Below, piece by piece: positions 46,587-58,090 of a DNA stretch of 64,000 bases. Source of the stretch: Gentiana macrophylla (Eukaryota; Streptophyta; Magnoliopsida; Gentianales; Gentianaceae); contig JAOBSW010000487.1 of assembly GCA_026214975.1 (NCBI GenBank), forward strand, positions 18,654-82,653. Direction: 5' to 3'. Position 1 is the first letter of the stretch; every line of letters starts with the position of its first letter. The translations under genes were made by a program, and so were the position numbers. The notes beneath the pieces are model-generated. The model was not told the origin of the DNA. It saw only the letters and a program-made list of their open reading frames with translations, and searched no databases.

Positions 46587-47657
46587 AATGAATGGATGTG
46601 GTCCACGTGGAGATTCCTTTATGTCCTTCCACTAGGTTTATGCCTATGAACATGCATGCAAATAAAATAAATAAATAAATAAAAGACTAATGAATGTGTG
46701 TTCTTATATGAGGAGGGATTTCGAGGTGAAGTGATGGATGATTTAAACGATCGAGCAATCTGATTTAAAAGACAGAATTTAAATCAGATATGGTGTGTAT
46801 GTCTCCATACATATCTCCACACCGTGTGAATACGCCACACAAGAACCTCCCGTGTTCGACCTTGAAGTGTGTCACCTCCACATCTTTGTTTTTAAAACTT
46901 AGATTGGAGTTTCAACTAAAAATAGCACAAGATGAATTAAGGGTGAATGCGGAATGCATGGCAGCCATTTATTTTTATATCAATTACGGCGGGTTTCCCC
47001 TATAAAAATTATGGCGGTTTAGATAAATGAAATTAATGTAATATAATTGTTAAAATGAGATAATTATAATAGACGATTCTAAAATGCAGTAAGGGAATCG
47101 GACCTTTAAACAAGTAATTGAGCTTCGTGATGATAATTCAACTATTTAACGGGAGATTTTATTGATTAATGATACTTGAGCCAATGAGAATTGACTGTCT
47201 ACGTATCCAGAGATTTTGAGATCGAGTTATTAACGTAGATCTGATTTTATGAGGGGTGAATCATTTTTGTATGATCCTATTCTTAGAAAGGATGCTTTGG
47301 TGCCTATGATTAATGACATGACCAAGATCATGGGGCAATTTACAATTCGTGCCATAAAGGAGCGTGAATCACGGAGTTGTATCAAAGAATAATGTCTGCT
47401 AAATGGCCTGACCGCCCTTCTCGTATATCTAAATATGATGATTATTATATGCTCAGAGCTGAGAGTTCTGACCAAGGTGATCATGCACCATGTCGGCGGA
47501 AAGACGTGGAAGCATTTCTATCGGTCTGGGACCATCTCTATCGAAGTCATTCAAGAATGTAAGACCCCAATCTGGGCCGAGCTTCTTTGGCCCATTTGAT
47601 TAAAGGATCCGAAGTAGCCCATTTGGCGCCGCCCATCTCCACGTCAGTAATGTAATA
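46587..47657. other. intergenic DNA with a possible coding remnant
   Basis: Around 47285-47390 one plus-strand frame reads DALVPMINDMTKIMGQFTIR and stays open for a short distance, but it breaks quickly and I do not recognise it. The rest is AT-rich. A copy of the dispersed repeat described at 45 kb lies near 46710. Confidence 0.4.
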
Positions 47658-47901
47658 CTTCATTTGTCCCTATATACAAGTTATTTTAGTAAAAATCAAG
47701 ATAGTGGTTAACTATCATGATACATCTAATGCCTGTCATAAATACAATAGTTGCAAAGTAAGTAAAAGTTGTTGAATGTATATATAGATTGAGGGTAATG
47801 TGAGGAAAAATCTCACTAAATGATTTCGTTGTACTTTAAATTATTATATTAAGGGATAAAACAATAATAGTTGATTGTCTTATGGTTAGGGGCAGATGGA
47901 G
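47658..47901. mobile_element. degenerate Stowaway MITE
   Basis: Ends CTTCATTTGTCCCTATA and the inverse GGGGCAGATGGAG resemble the Stowaway terminus CTCCCTCCGTCCC. Flanked by TA on both sides (47656-47657 and 47902-47903). Length 244 bp, near that of the better copy at 56264-56503. Confidence 0.6.
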
Positions 47902-48065
47902 TATAAAAGAATTACCACATTATTGTGTTTGACACACGATTAAATAAAAAGAGCAAGAATTTAGAATATGTGAATCGATGAGTGGTGGGTGGTAGGTAGG
48001 GAAGAGTTAAGGCAATAAGGTGAAGGGGATTAAATGGGGTAGTGTGAGTATGTTAGTATGTTAAG

Positions 48066-49099
48066 TGTTGTGCCCGAAAAAGAATTTTTGTAATTGTTTT
48101 ATTATTAATAAATGACATATTTATTTATCATCTTATTATTTGTTTCGTTCTCATAAATAATGCACTGTTGCCCCTAAATGGTATAAAATGTAGCCATATA
48201 ACTTATTGTGTGTCACACGCGAGGATCAAGTTTATGGTGATACACTTAGATTGTTAGTCTGTGGTGAACTTAATCGAAGTACAAACTCTATTAATTAAAC
48301 CACCATTATTGCATCCATAACATTTTATGATATGACCATCTTATCTGGACCGTCGATATTGGTTATCTAAGTGGGTCATTTGTACATGATGTAGTCATAT
48401 AGGACTTGACTGATTTAATCTGCATTTCTCATATAATTTCATGATTGAGAAATCTTATTGAATCACAAGATGATCATATATGTATTAACTTTAATCCTGA
48501 AGTGATTGCTAAATCCTTCTTGTTTCAACATAGGGTTTGATGTATTCGTTAAAGATTGCTAAGTGGCGCGATCCGAATCACTTTCACGTTGGCACTATTC
48601 GGGAATGAGTAATTGAGTGTGTGTTTCACAGGTACATAATCCATTCCTTCCTGCGGGAAGTAGAAAGACGATCTCCTTATTTGTTAATCCACAGAAACCG
48701 ATTGATCCGCAAAGTTCGTATTTGTTATAAACTAATTGATCACTAAAGTGGTTAATAGTAAATAATGATAAGATGTAATAAAGAAGGTTTACGTAAACTT
48801 TCCCACTTTATTCAGGATAGTCTATGAAGGATTGATCTGTATGTAATGATTATATCAATGGACACTAATTGACTCGACATAATGAGACTAAGTTATATCT
48901 ATAATCGATGGAGTTTCGGATTATGGTGGCGTAATTCTGGAATTAATAAGTTGAAAAGAAATGTTTTCTTTGATAAATATTTTATTCAATTTATCGGAGC
49001 TACCGGTTATAGTTTTATGGTCAGTGGTTGGCTCCTAACACGCGAGTGAATTCTCATGTTTTGAGATAATTAAATTAAATAGTTGGTCTATTTAATAAA
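48066..49099 (+). repeat. copia-type LTR or leader sequence, plus strand
   Basis: Starts TGTTGTGCCCGAAAAAG. The first ~480 bp match the reverse complement of 43317-43794. The rest is AT-rich and non-coding. The right boundary is uncertain; coding remnants of another copia begin near 49100. Confidence 0.55.
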
Positions 49100-49740
49100 T
49101 AAAAAATTTGTGTTTTATTGGTTAAATAATATGCAAAATAGAAAATACATTTTCTATTATCCCAATCGGCGAAAATGGTGCCTCATTTGGAAGGACAACA
49201 CATATTATAAGAGCCTAGTTGGGAAACTACTCTACCTTGGAAATACAAGACCAGACATAGGGTTTGATGTCCAACGATTGAGCCAATTTCTGGACAAGCC
49301 TATAAAAAATCACCTGGCAGCTGCACACAAGGTTTTGAGGTTTTTAAAAGATGCACCTAGCCAAGGCATCTTATTTCCCTCTACTGGTACATTACAGACT
49401 AAGGCCTTCACAGATTCAGATTAGGCAAGGTGCAGTATTACAAGAAAATCAGTTACTGGTTTCACTATTTTTTTGGCAGATTCCCTCATTTCATGGAAAG
49501 CTAAGAAGCAAGAAACAGTTAGCAAAAGCTCTTCTGAGGCAGAATATAGAGCAATGGCTATTACAGCCGGTGAAATACAATGGATCATTTATATACTTGA
49601 GGATTTTCAGGTCCCACATCCACAGGCTGTACCTCTATACCGTGACAACAAAAATGCTCTTTACATAGTGAAAAATCATGTTTTCCATGAAAAACTAAAC
49701 ACATAGAAGTGGATGAAGTTAGATGTCAAGCTTGCAATGA
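49100..49740 (+). pseudogene. copia RT C-terminus and RNase H, frameshifted
   Basis: Reads YKSLVGKLLYLGNTRPDIGF (end of RT), then a shift near 49420, then ISWKAKKQETVSKSSSEAEY with the copia RNase H motif SSSEAEYRAM, and PLYRDNKNALYIVKN. The 5' half of the element is missing. Two frame changes and stops. Confidence 0.85.
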
Positions 49741-49764
49741 TCTCATATTACAGCTTGTGGGGGT

Positions 49765-50037
49765 TGTTGATGATACTGGAGCTGGATGAAGTTAGATGTC
49801 AAGTGTTGCTACTGTTAATAGTTAGTTAGGCAGTTAATTAGTTGTGTAAACTAGTTAGTTAGTTAGATATGCTAATGTAACTGCTGCTAGCTACTATGAA
49901 GGCTATATAAGCCATGTACAAATGTAGCTTCAACTTCATCTTGTAAAGTTGAATCTGATAAGAGGCAATAAACAAATATTCATTTTCTTCCTTCTGTTTT
50001 CCTTATTCTTCTTTCTCCAGTTTTTATGTTCATAACA
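49765..50037 (+). repeat. short copia 3' LTR
   Basis: Begins TGTTGATGATACTGG after a G-run (GTGGGGGTTG, polypurine tract, 49757-49766) and ends TTCATAACA. TATA box CTATATAA at 49903-49910. 273 bp. A 22-bp segment GGATGAAGTTAGATGTCAAG occurs on both sides of the LTR edge (49713 and 49785). Confidence 0.7.
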
Positions 50038-50610
50038 TAAGGACAAAAGAAAAAAACCTCTTCACATGTAGAATCTCATGACAATTTCACCAGAGAGGAT
50101 ACGAATAACTGTTGTTATTGTCAAAGCCATTCTGCTAATACCAGAGCAAATTGCTCTGACAATAACGCAACACGTCATTTAGTATATTGCAATAGAAGTT
50201 ATGCTAATGCCACAACAAATTTATCCTCACAATTGCCCAATCTCAATCTATATTGATTAAACCTAACAACAAGCAGTCCCACTTTTGTTAATTGGATGAG
50301 TGAAGATGTTAATCATGTAATCTAGTGTGTCAGAATAATAAGATTGCTATAATACCAAACAACTAAAATAAGTCGCCACTTTACGAGATTCTAAACTCCA
50401 CACTCAGCTTCATGTCCAACTATTATTTTAAGATACTCAAACCATTTACTTCTATGTCATGTCCTAGACTCCAATATCAATTTATATATGTGATTTATTT
50501 ACATATGAGTATCCCACTTTGGTTCATAAATGTTACGCTCTTTGAAGGCGCGTGGTAAAGGAATATGCCAAAATAGTGATAAAATAGATCCAAATTTCCT
50601 ATTAACCAAA
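50038..50610. other. intergenic DNA, distal promoter of the kinase gene
   Basis: No gene or repeat recognised. AT-rich sequence up to the G-box at 50616. Confidence 0.5.
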
Positions 50611-50615
50611 ATCGG

Positions 50616-50625
50616 CCACGTGTCC
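50616..50625. promoter_or_regulatory. G-box / ABRE-like element upstream of the kinase gene
   Basis: CCACGTGTCC contains the palindromic CACGTG bound by bZIP and bHLH factors and the ACGTGTC form of the abscisic-acid response element. It lies about 660 bp before the start codon, perhaps near the transcription start given the C/T-rich leader that follows (50640-50760). Function is inferred from the motif only. Confidence 0.45.
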
Positions 50626-50954
50626 ACTTGCTGGCAACCTCGGCATCGCCATAGCTCCCACCCAACTGCATCTTCTATTCCAAGCCGCTTCCTTCCTCCA
50701 CCCCTACCAAAACCATCTCTCTGTCCCCACGCCGATCGCCTCCTCCTTCTTAACCCTTTTTTATATTTCCACGAAACATTTCAATTAATTTCACAAATCC
50801 CATTTTGTTTCTCTTTTCCCTTAATATCTCTTTGTTCACTTTATTATCAGATATGTTCATATATTGCATGCGAAATGTTCGATAATTTGTTTTTCTCTAT
50901 AAGTTTTGATCTCGACATTTATGTGACGCAATAGCAAGATTTGCTTATTTTCAG

Positions 50955-51212
50955 GTATCCTGCGTATTTGCCTACTACTTATTTATGAGTCTTGGTAGTT
51001 TTATTTAAAAAAGTTTGTGTCTTAAATTGGAAACTGGCATCTTTAGGGGGGGTTATTGCTTTTAGCGCCGACGTGGGTGAAATTTACTTCGTGGGACATT
51101 AATTTTTGGGAATATTTTGTAGTTTCTTTCATCTGGGTTGAAAAAGCTTAGAAATATTTGGCTTATGATTTTCTTTTGAGGTTAATTTCATTTTTTTTTT
51201 CGAAGCTACAAG
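50955..51212 (+). other. possible 5'-UTR intron of the kinase gene
   Basis: TTTTCAG is followed by a GTATCC donor at 50955, and a T-rich tract plus AAGCTACAAG gives an acceptor ending at 51212. The interior is T-rich with no ORF, consistent with a leader intron. Not proven without transcript data. Confidence 0.4.
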
Positions 51213-51229
51213 GTGGTTTGAGTGTGTGG

Positions 51230-51271
51230 ATGGGAGTGCCAAGCAGTTATTTTGATTCTGGTGCCTTATAA
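51230..51271 (+). promoter_or_regulatory. upstream ORF of 13 codons
   Basis: ATG at 51230 opens a frame reading MGVPSSYFDSGAL and stops at 51269-51271, four bases before the main start codon at 51276. Its frame differs from the main one. If retained in the mRNA it would limit initiation at the main ATG. Confidence 0.5.
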
Positions 51272-51275
51272 TTTG

Positions 51276-54200
51276 ATGTGTAATAAGAGGAGTGAGATTG
51301 GGACTGAATTTGGATTGAAATCTGAGGTTCTTGTTAATCAGGAGCTACAACACCTGATGGATGACCCGATTGTGGCTCCGGGTTCTGCCCCAAGCTCCAA
51401 TGAAGATAAACCCCGTGTTAAGTTTTTGTGTAGCTTTTCAGGAAGTATATTACCTAGGCCCCATGATGGGAAGCTTCGTTATGTAGGTGGTGAGACAAGG
51501 ATTGTTAGTCTACCATGTAATATTACATATAATGAGCTTATGGCTAAGATGAGAGAGATTTACGATGGTGCCGTGATTTTGAAATATCAACAGCCAGATG
51601 AGGATCTTGATGCTCTAGTTTCAGTTGTAAATGACGACGATGTGACGAATATGATGGAGGAGTATGATAAGCTTGGTGCAAGTGATGGATTCACCAGGCT
51701 TAGGATTTTCTTGTTTTCAAACGCGGATTTGGATGGTTCGGTGCATTTTGTTGATGGGGATGAGAGGGAAAGTGAAAGAAGGTATATGGAAGCTTTGAAT
51801 AGCCTTAATGAATCTCCTAACTATACGAGAAACCATAGCAGCGAAGCTCAAGTGTTTGGTCCTGCAGATGATGGTCATGTTGGTGTTGAGCAATTCTTTA
51901 ACCAGATGAATCTTGAAGGTGGTGGTGGTTTACATAACCAGAGAAACAATGATTTACACATGCCACCGTTTCATTTGAGACAGTTAAATATTCCTCCATT
52001 AATGTCAGCTCAATCAATCTCTCAGATGGAGTCCCCATGAGCGCGCTACTGCTTACCACTCCCTAGGCAACCTGGTGTTCTTGAACCTAGGCAGGTGGCA
52101 GATTATCCAACATCACCTTCGTCTGGTCGTTACCGTGCTCAATATGCAGAAATATCTGACAAAAACTTTGATAGAATACATGAGGAGTACATGAGGAATC
52201 AAACGAATCAGTCCCTCTATGAGCATCAGCAGCAATATAATGATACTTTATCAATGTTTCCAACAACTGTACCGAATGAAAAATCCGGTTTTCCCGGGAA
52301 CATAATGGGTAGTAGCGCCAATGTTTTCGAAGGAAACGGAATTTGTAACAATTGCAGAATTACATTCCCAAGAAATCAACTTTATCCTGAGCCCCTTTAT
52401 CAACAACTCACAGAGCCACAGAGCATGGGGAACAACGGGTTTCATCATGTTGCCACTCACTGTGCTGAATGCCCACCAAATAGGGAGATGTATATGTTGA
52501 ATGCAGACACAAGCATTCATCATGCATATTATCCAGCGGAGCAGATTGATCCTCGACATGTTTATAATGAAAATCAGAGCCGAGAAAGAGGATGGTCTAT
52601 GCAACATCAGTTAACTCCAAGAGCTGAGGAATTGAGACCACACAACAATGGTGATAATAATAATATGGGTATCTCCCATGGACAAATAAATTTACCCGAA
52701 TCACATCATGTTCCTCTGCATCTTGTTCATTATGATGATCCTCGTTATATTCGATCTGGACCAGAGGTCAGTAATCAAATGTTTCATGACGCTGCACTTG
52801 CTGCTGGATCTAATGTTCATATTCAGCCCATGGATGAACGTGGAGTACGGTACGCAAATCCATCCTATGGAATCAGGACGGACGGCGTCTTCCAAGTCGG
52901 GCATGGGCATGGATCTTCACCGTCTTTATGGAGAAACGTTCAGAGCCCCATGCATGGGGGTGCTTCTTATGAACCATCTGGTCCACCCCAGTTAGCTAAT
53001 AGTTTGATTAATCCGGGATATATCCGCATGGAAGGTAGTCCAAAGCCACAAACTGGATTGGAAAATCAGAACCCTTGGGTTGAGTCCTCCCCAAAGAACT
53101 TGGGCCTTGACAGTGAAGCCCATTATTTATCTAATGCATACAATCATGATAATGGGCTTCTCCATAAAGTTGATGCTGTTCATTGTTCGCCTGTCTTGCG
53201 TAGTTTTGCTGCTCCGTTGGATCCTTCACTGAGTTTTGCTGCTCAGTTGGATCCATCAGGGACGCCTGATCCGGTATCATCGGTTAGTGATAAGCTGGTT
53301 TTGCCAGCTTTTGCTGGTGCTGAGCCTGTGAGATTAGTTAGGCCTAGTCCTGGGGAGCATAAGGGAGGTGTCCGTGAGGGAACGGTTGAACCATCTAGTT
53401 TAGGTGGGTTTATTTGCGCAGACAAGAAGACCGGTTCTGATGGTGTGGGTAATCCTATGCCTGTGAATGCAACATTAGCGCCCGTTGCAAGAAACAGCGG
53501 CCCTACAAAAGATATCGGTGTATGTGTTGCCGTAGAGTGTGATGATGAGGTTAAATCAAGTGCTAACATTAATGGTTGGGGAATCGACACTCCTCATGCC
53601 GATGTGGAAGAGGAACATCAAAATGTACCTGATGCATTGGTGAGACGTATTCGATTTCTCTATCACTTTATTTTCTTATGGAATATAGCTTACATTTTGC
53701 CTCTTAATTCAACAGGATGTTCATGGAGACTTGGAATTAGATTCTGACAACGAAAATTCTAATAAGTCCAAGATTGAGCTTACAAAGGCAGAGGAGGAAG
53801 CTCTTTCTAGGGGTTTGCAGGTTAGTTATATAACTTGCTGTTGGTTTTGTTAGTTTCTTGCTTCAATTTATTCATTCATTCGACTATTGATATGCTTATT
53901 TATTTATTTTACGTTTTTGGGCCATAGACTATTAGGAATGAAGATCTAGAGGAGATCCGAGAGTTAGGGACAGGCACATATGGTGCTGTTTATCATGGAA
54001 AATGGAAAGGCTCAGATGTAGCAATAAAGAGAATTAAAGCCAGCTGCTTTGCTGGAAGACCTTCTGAGCGAGAACGTTTGGTACATACCTTCATCCATTT
54101 AATGTTTTGCTTGTAATATGCTTTAGCTTGTCCCCCCCCACCCCCCCTCCAATTCTCCTTTTGTTGTTTATAATAACTTGCATTCGTGTTCGGGTTGTAT

Positions 54201-55468
54201 AGATTTCGGATTTCTGGAAAGAGGCGCTGATTTTAAGTTCATTGCATCATCCGAATGTTGTTTCTTTCTATGGTGTGGTTCGAGATGGGCCCGATGGGTC
54301 TTTAGCCACTGTGACAGAGTTCATGGTCAATGGATCTTTAAAGCAGTTTTTGCAGAAAAAGGACAGGTTCAAATTCAGTCTTCTCATTTCATGTTTTTTT
54401 TGTTGGCTATGTAGAAACTTCATGGTAGATTATACCTATAATACTACTTGATGTTTTTTTTCCCCATCTGATACCAAACAGAACAATTGATCGTCGTAAG
54501 AGGCTTTTGATAGCTATGGATACTGCATTTGGGATGGAGTACTTACATGGAAAAAGCATTGTGCATTTTGACCTGAAATGTGAAAATCTATTGGTAAATA
54601 TGAGAGATCCACATCGTCCAGTTTGCAAGGTATGTTGATTTTCTTTTGTAAATGACATCATATTTTTGAAATCAGATATGCTATGCATTTTACTCGGCTT
54701 ATGTGCTATATGCTTTTACCAAAAACACTTTTCAGTGGGCCCAAGATGGTGAATTTTCTACGGTTTTATCGGTTTTTTTTTCCGGGTAGAATTATCTTTC
54801 AGCAATTTGTTTCTGGGTTATGTTTTCTGACAGATTGGTGATCTGGGATTGTCAAAAGTGAAACAACACACGCTAGTTTCAGGAGGTGTTCGTGGGACAT
54901 TGCCATGGATGGCACCTGAGCTTCTTAGTGGAAAAAGTAACATGGTAACCGAAAAGGTACGACGTATCTAAACCCTTACCGCCGTTTTTCATGGTTTTCC
55001 TTTTTCCTTTTTTTTTCCCCCTCTCTCTTCTATATACACAAATCAATTTTTTGTTTCCCCTATGAACAGATTGATGTTTACTCATTTGGAATAGTGATGT
55101 GGGAATTGCTCACCGGTGATGAACCGTATAAAGATATGCATTGTGCTTCTATAATTGGTACGTCTAGTGGTTTTAAGAATTGGTTTTTTTTTTTTCTGCA
55201 TTTGGTGTAGTAATAGTATGGTTTCAAATGTTATGTAATCATTTCTTCTACATCACAAAGGTATGTCAATTTGATGTGATTTTATCCTTATTTTAATGAA
55301 GGAGGTATCGTGAACAACACGCTACGTCCGACAATTCCGACATGGTGTGATCCAGAATGGAAGTCATTAATGGAAAGTAGTTGGTCTTCTGATCCAGCAC
55401 TTCGGCCTTCATTCTCAGAAATCTCTCAGAAATTGAGAAGTATGGCAGCTGCAATGAATTTGAAGTGA
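51276..55468 (+). CDS. PB1-domain RAF-like protein kinase (plant group B4 MAPKKK type), with an in-frame TGA
   Basis: Ser/Thr kinase expected in the cytosol. Family members act upstream of SnRK2 kinases in osmotic-stress signalling. Eight coding exons by eye: 51276-53639, 53716-53820, 53928-54080, 54203-54366, 54482-54629, 54834-54956, 55070-55157, 55302-55468, all with GT-AG introns and consistent phase, about 1103 codons. PB1 domain at residues ~45-147 ([29 protein letters not shown], acidic [17 protein letters not shown]). A long low-complexity linker follows. Kinase domain: [11 protein letters not shown] loop, VAIK lysine, [10 protein letters not shown] catalytic loop, GDLGLSK in the DFG position, [11 protein letters not shown]; both HFD and DLG are normal for this subgroup. 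The start MCNKRSE was chosen as the first in-frame ATG. Codon 255 (52038-52040) is TGA, with homologous coding sequence continuing in the same frame. It is either a nonsense allele or a sequence error. Confidence 0.88.
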
Positions 55469-55525
55469 TGATGATGATGATAAAGGTCCAAACGCCGGTC
55501 TTTTTGTACAGTTGACAAGTGTGGG

Positions 55526-55579
<54 letters not shown>

Positions 55580-56263
55580 AGTAATAATGCATTATTTTAT
55601 GTTGCATTTTCATCGATTAACCTCGGAAATTCTTGGCTTGTTTTTCCTGATGTTTGCGTCTTCATCTCGGGGTCATGTTTTTTTGATTTGGTGTTTATGT
55701 TGGGACTTGTTTTTATTTTTTATTTTTTAGTACGAGTCCTTGGCCAAATATGATTTGGTTAAAAGAAAACTAGTAAATGCAATTCGTTGTTCGGATATGG
55801 ACGAGTATTTAAGCCCCTGTCTAGAGCTTGAATTGTATTGCTATCTATGTACATGAAAATGTTACTTGCAGTTAAACACTGCAATTATGCTTTTAGAGTT
55901 CTTGGAATATTTGAGCAAGTCTCAAGTTACATGGGTCGATAGTATATGAATCGGCGTTATATTTAGATGTGTTGGTCGATTTTTAGTATGTTCTGAAAGC
56001 TACGTGACACGACGCCCTCTTCATTTTGTTTTTTTGTTTTTGTTATATTGAATTTTCCGGTTTGCTAATGGGTTGGCGTATAATGTTTTACATGTGGTTT
56101 ACACAATCCACACCCACTCCTACTCATTGTATTCTACTGGGCCTGAGCTCGGCCAATACGAAAGTGGGGTGAACTAATAGTGTATTCGTATGTCTGAGTG
56201 GGCTTAGCCCCCGTTAGTCGTGGCTATATAATGTAGAAGCTGATCAAAAGGGGAAGTTTTGTA
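55469..56263. other. 3' UTR and downstream of the kinase gene
   Basis: Includes a (TA)n tract at 55531-55577, 63 bases after the stop codon, then T-rich sequence. No further gene seen. Confidence 0.55.
55531..55577. repeat. (TA)n microsatellite in the kinase 3' UTR region
   Basis: TA run of about 23 units starting 63 bases after the kinase stop codon. Confidence 0.95.
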
Positions 56264-56503
56264 CTCCCTCCGTCCCGTATTATAAGTCCTTTTGGACTTT
56301 CCACACAGATTAAGAAAAATAATAAATGAGTTATTTTTAAATATTTACAGAAAATATTGTATTGCTTTTTGGGAGTGATTTATAATATCGTTGTTTAATG
56401 TGAAAGTGAAAACAACGATTAATCTCAGATTGAAATGTGAGAAGAGTTTATATTTTGGGACCACAAAAAAGTTAAAATGACTTATATTGCGGGACGGAGG
56501 GAG
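56264..56503. mobile_element. Stowaway MITE (Tc1/Mariner-type)
   Basis: Ends CTCCCTCCGTCCC and GGGACGGAGGGAG are perfect 13-bp inverted repeats matching the Stowaway terminus. TA target duplications flank it at 56262-56263 and 56504-56505. 240 bp, AT-rich, non-coding; subterminal GTATTATAAGTCC / GACTTATATTGC also pair. Confidence 0.95.
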
Positions 56504-56607
56504 TATTAAATTCAACGCCAAGTCGGCAATATTGATTACAGAATATTCAATGCCCTCACTTCTGTGCAAAACATGTCCTTAAATACCTCCAAATACCACA
56601 ATGGAAT

Positions 56608-57260
56608 GATGGGTAAGATAGGGTAGGGTGGGTAAGGTCTGGTTGGGTTGGGTGGTGGGTAAGGTAGGGTACGGTACGGTGGGTATGGTAATATAGGGTT
56701 GGGTGGTGGGTAAGGTAGGGTACGGTACGGTGGGTATGGTAAGGTACGCCAGTGGTGGGTATGATAGGGTGCCGGGTGGGATAGAGAGGGTGTGATGGGT
56801 TGGGTAGGGTGGTGGGTCTGGTGGGAGGGTGGTGGGTAAGGTAGGGCAGGGTGGGTATGGTAATATAACGTAAGGTGGTGTGATGGGGTTGGTAGGGTGG
56901 GTAGGGGTAGGGTAAGGTGGGTAGGGTCGGGTAAGGATAGATTAGGTAGCATAGATGGTGGGTAAGGCAGGTTGGAGTGGGTGGCTGGTAAGGTAGGGTA
57001 GGATGAGGGTGGTGGGTAGTGTGGGGTAAAGTAGGGGTGGGTTGCGTAGGGTAGGGTGGGTGTGGTATGTAACGTAGGGTAAAGTGGTAAGGTAGGATAG
57101 GGTAAAGTGGTAAGGTAGGATAGGGTAGGATGTGGTGGTGGGTAGGATGAGTAGGGTAGGTAGGGTGGTGTGGTAGGTAAGGTAGGGTATGTAGGGTAAG
57201 TAAAGTAGGGTGCAGTGGGGTGTCGGGTAGGGCTACCCCATCCTACCCTACCCCACCCCA
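56608..57260. repeat. G-rich minisatellite, (GGTAGGGT)-like
   Basis: About 620 bp of GGTAGGGTGG / GGTGGTGGGTAAGG-type repeats on the plus strand. Two exact 51-bp units start at 56645 and 56696. At about 57230 the bias flips to C-rich (CTACCCCATCCTACCCTACC). The long minus-strand frame over it (Pro/Tyr/Thr-rich) is a by-product of the repeat. It differs from the plant telomere unit TTTAGGG. Confidence 0.9.
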
Positions 57261-58090
57261 CCACTTCCAACATATCCTACCTTTTATTCCGTTCTTTCAC
57301 ATCTCAAACGCAGTAATGAAATGAATTTATTCCATTCTATTCTATTTCTATTACTTTATTCCATTCATGCGTAACAAATATGCCATAACAAATTTAGGAA
57401 ATAAGCATTAGGCTAAAACAGACAAAGCCTATAAAATAGAACAATGTTATAAACATACACATAATATATGAATGTTCATTTTACTGCATTACATTAAAAT
57501 ATATTAAACAAAGGTGTGTCATCATCACACACTTGGATTTAGATGAGACAATTAGTCACTCTTGTTTGACACATATGTAGACATGTGTCAACCTGTTAGC
57601 TTAGTGCATTATAAGAAAGTCATGTGTCCTATTTTTTTTATATTATATTATTTTCTGGATTAAAATATAAAGTCATCGTTGAGCTTTTAAGACGCGTAAT
57701 ATGAAGGCGAGACTAATCGAATTTTATTGCTATCATTTAAATTACCTCTAGCCCTTGTTCACCAATTGCTGTGTAAACAATGGGTAATTTTCATTCATAA
57801 TAATGTAAAAATTCGATTAGTTATCGCCTCCTTATACGCTATGTCAAAAATCAACGGTGACTTATATTTTGGACCGGAGGTAGTATATATGTATCTTACG
57901 CATGGAAACAATAAAAAGAGTAAAAAAAGAATGTAATGAGTCCACAAATATACTTATATTAATCCATGTTAATGGCAATTATGTTTTCATATTCTCCCCT
58001 TCTCGTAAAGTGTGAAAATCTAGAAATACTTTCTATAGTTGAAGTAGTATAATAATATATATATGACATGATAATATATAATATACAACA
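57261..58090. other. AT-rich DNA, possibly including a copia 5' LTR
   Basis: No gene. A lone Stowaway-like end (GGACCGGAGGTAG, 57872-57884) is seen without a partner. Just before 58091 the sequence may be the end of an LTR, since a CACGTTATCAGCACGA primer-site-like segment follows. Confidence 0.4.

Noticed and set aside
53640..53747. Kinase gene ending at a stop at 53745
   Set aside because: The sequence from 53640 is an intron (GTGAGA...CAACAG). Splicing restores the frame into the kinase exons.
55293..55730. Frames rich in Ile-Tyr on both strands
   Set aside because: They are translations of the TA microsatellite beyond the kinase stop codon and the last kinase exon read in reverse.
56608..57260. 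Interstitial telomere repeat
   Set aside because: The unit is GGTAGGGT/GGTGGGTAAGG, not the plant TTTAGGG repeat.
56536..57273. 245-codon minus-strand frame rich in Pro, Thr and Tyr
   Set aside because: It is the translation of the GGTAGGGT-type minisatellite and has no non-repetitive domain.
57850..57890. Third Stowaway MITE
   Set aside because: Only one degenerate end (GGACCGGAGGTAG) is present; no partner terminus was found within the expected ~250 bp.
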